NCBI GenBank assembly: GCA_934169535.1
Contig: CAKPOC010000008.1
Coordinates: 1-25,635 of the forward strand
DNA from: an uncultured Clostridia bacterium
GTDB lineage: Bacteria > Bacillota > Clostridia > TANB77 > CAG-508
Length of the DNA stretch: 25,635 nt
Direction of reading: 5' to 3'
Translations under genes and position numbers: made by a program
In this document: positions 23,334-25,635 of the stretch, one piece after another
Numbering within the stretch: position 1 is the stretch's first letter
Layout of the letters: every line of letters begins with the position of its first letter
The notes under the pieces: generated by a model
The model's input: the letters and a program-made list of their open reading frames with translations, nothing else
The model's database searches: none
What the model was told of the DNA's origin: nothing

Positions 23334-23675
23334 TTATTTTTTTTCGTTTTCTTCTTCTTTTAGAGCGTTTTTTATTGCTATGTTAACAAGAAGGTTTATT
23401 GAAAGTCTATACTTCTGTTTCAAAAGTAATAGTTTTTCCATTAAGCTTTCCTTTATGCAAAAAGATCTTGTCACACATAAAGTATTTTTTCTTTGGTATA
23501 TCATAACGTCTTCTTTTTCAACTAAATTTTCAATAGCTGCATTTACAAGTTTATTTATAGACGCCATATAAACTTCGTTAGATAAATATGCAAGTTCATT
23601 ATACAAATTTTCATCTATGTTTAATGTCTTGTTTAAAAATTTTTCTTTTTTGTCAAACTTACTGAAACAACTCAT
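23334..23675 (-). CDS. Tandem ribbon-helix-helix DNA-binding protein
   Basis: 113 residues with an internal duplication. Repeat 1 runs from about 16 to 54 (KTLNI ... SINKLVNAAIENLVEK) and repeat 2 from about 68 to 107 (VTRSFCI ... SINLLVNIAIKNALKE); the SIN-x-LVN-x-AI-x-N pattern recurs 53 residues apart. Each copy has a short strand followed by two helices, as in Arc/MetJ-type ribbon-helix-helix domains, so one chain could form what is normally a dimer. A regulator is the likely role; partner and target are unknown. The ATG at 23675 has AAAGGTGG five bases upstream and a TATAAT at 23702-23697; an in-frame start at 23729 overlaps these and is rejected. It diverges from the mini-MutS gene. Confidence 0.65.
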   Translation of the reverse strand: MSCFSKFDKKEKFLNKTLNIDENLYNELAYLSNEVYMASINKLVNAAIENLVEKEDVMIYQRKNTLCVTRSFCIKESLMEKLLLLKQKYRLSINLLVNIAIKNALKEEENEKK

Positions 23676-23727
23676 CTTTACCACCTTTCCGCCAACATTA
23701 TATATGGTAAAGGTCATAAATTTAACC

Positions 23728-23830
23728 ACTATTTTTAGTTGTTTTTAAAAACTATTTTTAGTACTTTATTTTTTATTTGAAAATATGTATAATTTATCCA
23801 GTTAATTTTTGTAAATAGTATTTTTGTAAA
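23728..23830. promoter_or_regulatory. Repeated operator-like sites between divergent genes
   Basis: Two exact copies of ACTATTTTTAGT (23728-23739 and 23751-23762), each with inverted ends ACTA/TAGT, lie 23 bp apart. Two exact copies of TTTTTGTAAA (23806-23815 and 23821-23830) lie 15 bp apart. A TATAAT on the plus strand (23788-23793) is between the pairs. They are candidate binding sites for the adjacent double-RHH protein. Confidence 0.45.
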
Positions 23831-23884
23831 ACTACTTATTCTAATAGGGTTTGCTAAAATACTACTTTGAAAGGTGAAAGTAAT

Positions 23885-24304
23885 ATGAGTGAATTACATA
23901 AAAAATATTTATCTTTAAAAATGCTAGATTCTTCCAAATATTATTTATTTAAAAATGGCTTTTTTTATATTTTTTTAGATACAGATGCCAAAAAAATGTC
24001 TAATGTGCTAGATTTAAAGCTAGGAAATTTAAATTCTAAAGTTGTAAAATGTGGATTTCCTGAACCATCTTTATCTAAATATTTAAACATCTTAAAAAGT
24101 AAAAACTTCGATATTGTTGTCGTCCCTACTTCTACTATTGAAAAACCTATAGCCGCCAAAAATTATTCTAACCTTTTGGAACTTACCTCATTTGCTTCTA
24201 AAATATCAAAAATAGATGTAGATTCTTTGTCTATTAGCAATGCCTTTAATTTGCTTTCTGACTTAAAAGAAGAAGCAACTGACTTATTAAAACCTCATAA
24301 TTAA
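23885..24304 (+). CDS. MutS domain I-like 'mini-MutS' protein without ATPase
   Basis: 139 residues. Residues 5-80 resemble the mismatch-binding N-terminal domain of MutS: KKYLSLKM at the start, then LFKNGFFYIFLDTDAKK, the counterpart of the GDFYELF region, then GFPEPSLSKYLNIL, like the GIPYHAVENYL region. The mismatch-wedging Phe is kept (F27), but the Glu of the Phe-X-Glu motif is Ile (I29). Residues about 110-133 (IDVDSLSISNAFNLLSDLKE) resemble the short C-terminal tail of full MutS. The connector, lever, clamp and ATPase domains are missing altogether. It cannot act as a normal MutS; binding DNA or interfering with MutS is a guess. AAAGGTG lies eight bases before the ATG at 23885. It diverges from the RHH gene and ends in a terminator. 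Confidence 0.65.
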   Translation: MSELHKKYLSLKMLDSSKYYLFKNGFFYIFLDTDAKKMSNVLDLKLGNLNSKVVKCGFPEPSLSKYLNILKSKNFDIVVVPTSTIEKPIAAKNYSNLLELTSFASKISKIDVDSLSISNAFNLLSDLKEEATDLLKPHN

Positions 24305-24314
24305 TATTAAATTA

Positions 24315-24357
24315 AAAAGTAGGTGCATATAATTTTAAATTTATTACACCTACTTTT
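24315..24357. terminator. Bidirectional terminator between convergent genes
   Basis: An 11-bp perfect stem AAAAGTAGGTG/CACCTACTTTT (24315-24325 with 24347-24357, 21-nt loop) lies between the mini-MutS stop and the stop of the coiled-coil gene. The minus-strand transcript ends CTACTTTTTAATTT, the plus-strand one CTACTTTTGC. Confidence 0.8.
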
Positions 24358-24360
24358 GCT

Positions 24361-24594
24361 TCATATTTTAGTACTTATATTTCTTACTTCATTTGCTATT
24401 ACTTCATTTTGCATTTCTAATATTTCATAATTTTCTACAAGTTTTGAAAGCTTTTTTGTTATTACTTTATTGTTTTTTTCTAAACATTTAAGTAAATTCT
24501 CTTCCATTGTATGTTGTTGCTTTATTAGTTCATCTATTTTTAGTAATATATTTTCTTTTATTTCTACAGATGTGCTTTTGTTTTGGCTATTCAT
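24361..24594 (-). CDS. 77-residue coiled-coil protein downstream of aspS
   Basis: A small, soluble, charged protein with long helical heptad-like stretches (about residues 11-73: ILLKIDELIKQQ, LLKCLEKNNKVITKKLSKL, YEILEMQNEVIANEV) and no membrane segment. I recognise no family. An in-frame ATG at 24612 is possible, but the AGGTGG that lies four bases before the ATG at 24594 would then be coding, so the later start is preferred. It begins 21 bp after aspS in the same direction and is probably cotranscribed with it, ending at a strong terminator. Confidence 0.6.
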   Translation of the reverse strand: MNSQNKSTSVEIKENILLKIDELIKQQHTMEENLLKCLEKNNKVITKKLSKLVENYEILEMQNEVIANEVRNISTKI

Positions 24595-24615
24595 AAAACC
24601 ACCTGCTTTCATAAA

Positions 24616-25635
24616 TCATTTTATTTTTATATGGACATCATCTAATTGTTTTTTATCTACTGTGCTTGGTGCATTCATCATTACATCACGTGCTTTTTTG
24701 TTTTTAGGGAATGCAATTACTTCTCTTATATTTTGAGAATCAGCAATTAACATTACCATTCTATCTAGTCCTGGAGCAGCTCCTGCATGAGGAGGTGTTC
24801 CATATTTAAATGCTTTATATAATGCTCCAAACCTTTCTTCTACTGTTTTTTCGTCATAACCTGCAATTTCAAAAGCTTTTACCATTAGCTTTGGATCATG
24901 ATTTCTAACCGCTCCAGAAGCCATTTCATACCCATTGCATACTAAGTCATATTGATATGCTAAAATATCTAATGGATTTTTTGTTTCTAAAGCTTCTAGT
25001 CCGCCTTGAGGCATCGAAAATGGATTATGGTTAAAATCTATTTTTTGTTCTTCTTCGTTATATTCGTACATTGGAAAATCTACTATGAAACAGAATTTGT
25101 ATACATTTTTTTCAAGTAAATCTAATCTATTTCCTAGTTCTATTCTGACTTGTCCTGCAATTTTTTGTGCTGTTTCTAATTTGTCTGCTATAAAGAATAT
25201 GCTATCTCCTGCTTTTACATTTAGCAAGTTCTTAAATCCTTCTAATACCTCATTTGTTACAAATTTTGCAATTCCCCCTTGTGGTTCAAAATTTTCGGCT
25301 ATTTTTACCCAAGCTAATCCTTTTGCTCCAAGTTCTTCTACTGCAAATGAAGTCATATTATCAAAGAATTTTCTTCCTTGAGCTGCTCCATTTGGTACAA
25401 CTATTGCTTTTATTGTTTTATCTTTAAACGCATTAAATTCACTATTAGTAAATAATTTTGTTGCATCTTGTATTATCAATGGATTTCTTAAGTCTGGCTT
25501 ATCGCTTCCGTATTTTTCCATAGCTTCTTTATATGGAATTCTTATAAATGGTACGCTATCTACTTTCCAATTTGTGTGTTCTTTAAATACTGCTGGAATT
25601 AGTTCTTCAATAACTTTAAATACATCCTCCTGTGT
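24616..25635 (-). CDS. aspS: Aspartyl-tRNA synthetase, C-terminal part (cut by window edge)
   Basis: Class II synthetase that charges tRNA-Asp. The frame is open to the window edge, giving 339 C-terminal residues; the start lies outside. The KYGSDKPDLR segment, which follows the motif 2 region, is at window residues 41-50. The GAD insertion domain comes next (FAVEELGAKGLAWVK), then FNHNPFSMPQGG, MASGAVRNHD and motif 3 GLDRMVMLIADSQNIREVI with the class II arginine. The C-terminus ends DDVHIKIK. The ATG at 25521 is internal, not the start. Whether it is specific for tRNA-Asp or also charges tRNA-Asn cannot be decided here. Confidence 0.96.
   Translation of the reverse strand, partial: TQEDVFKVIEELIPAVFKEHTNWKVDSVPFIRIPYKEAMEKYGSDKPDLRNPLIIQDATKLFTNSEFNAFKDKTIKAIVVPNGAAQGRKFFDNMTSFAVEELGAKGLAWVKIAENFEPQGGIAKFVTNEVLEGFKNLLNVKAGDSIFFIADKLETAQKIAGQVRIELGNRLDLLEKNVYKFCFIVDFPMYEYNEEEQKIDFNHNPFSMPQGGLEALETKNPLDILAYQYDLVCNGYEMASGAVRNHDPKLMVKAFEIAGYDEKTVEERFGALYKAFKYGTPPHAGAAPGLDRMVMLIADSQNIREVIAFPKNKKARDVMMNAPSTVDKKQLDDVHIKIK

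Overview
The window reads as a chromosomal segment of an AT-rich, spore-forming member of the Clostridia. The base composition is low in G+C. Ribosome-binding sites are strong (AAGGAG or AGGAGG), promoters are close to sigma-A consensus, and intrinsic terminators are frequent. MurE carries the DNPR motif typical of meso-DAP enzymes. Gene order matches Firmicutes landmarks: mraZ-rsmH-ftsL-PBP-murE-mraY-ftsW-murG, and rlmN-stp-prkC-rsgA-rpe ... spoVM/rpmB. I cannot assign a genus; an uncultured gut clostridial lineage is a guess from composition.

Layout, reading mostly leftward on the minus strand. 24.3-25.6 kb: C-terminal part of aspS followed by a small coiled-coil gene. 23.3-24.3 kb: an accessory pair, a tandem ribbon-helix-helix regulator and, divergently, a 139-residue 'mini-MutS' (MutS domain I plus a MutS-like C-terminal tail, with no ATPase). 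23.2-17.7 kb: rlmN, PP2C phosphatase, PASTA kinase, then rsgA and rpe from their own promoter. 17.37-17.69 kb: 81-bp tandem repeats. 16.9-17.3 kb: a Cys-rich beta-sandwich gene on the plus strand. 16.8-15.66 kb: murI and rpmB. 15.33-15.57 kb: two tiny plus-strand genes, a 52-aa membrane protein and spoVM. 15.2-13.3 kb: nth and an exported beta-helix/membrane protein. 12.4-13.3 kb: two half-size TauE/SafE genes and a 39-aa membrane peptide on the plus strand. 12.3-2.3 kb: the division and cell wall (dcw) cluster, led by mraZ under an MraZ-box operator. 2.2-0.1 kb: topA with a perfect-hexamer promoter.

How the genes fit together: the dcw genes make lipid I and II (MurE, MraY, MurG) and polymerise and cross-link septal peptidoglycan (FtsW, class B PBP, FtsL). 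murF, murD, ftsQ/divIB, ftsA and ftsZ are not here, and a nucleosidase-like gene is inserted. MurI supplies D-glutamate. The PASTA kinase/PP2C pair is a likely cell-wall-linked signalling module, and the PBP also carries a C-terminal PASTA-like domain.

Points most worth a second look: the ATPase-less mini-MutS with its divergent double-RHH gene; nine CAAAAGA heptamers in the mraZ-rsmH leader; two terminator-like hairpins that run into the ribosome-binding sites of the nucleosidase and PBP genes; a short spoVM preceded by a tightly coupled 52-aa membrane protein; an apparently leaderless TauE half-gene; and the in-frame 81-bp repeats.
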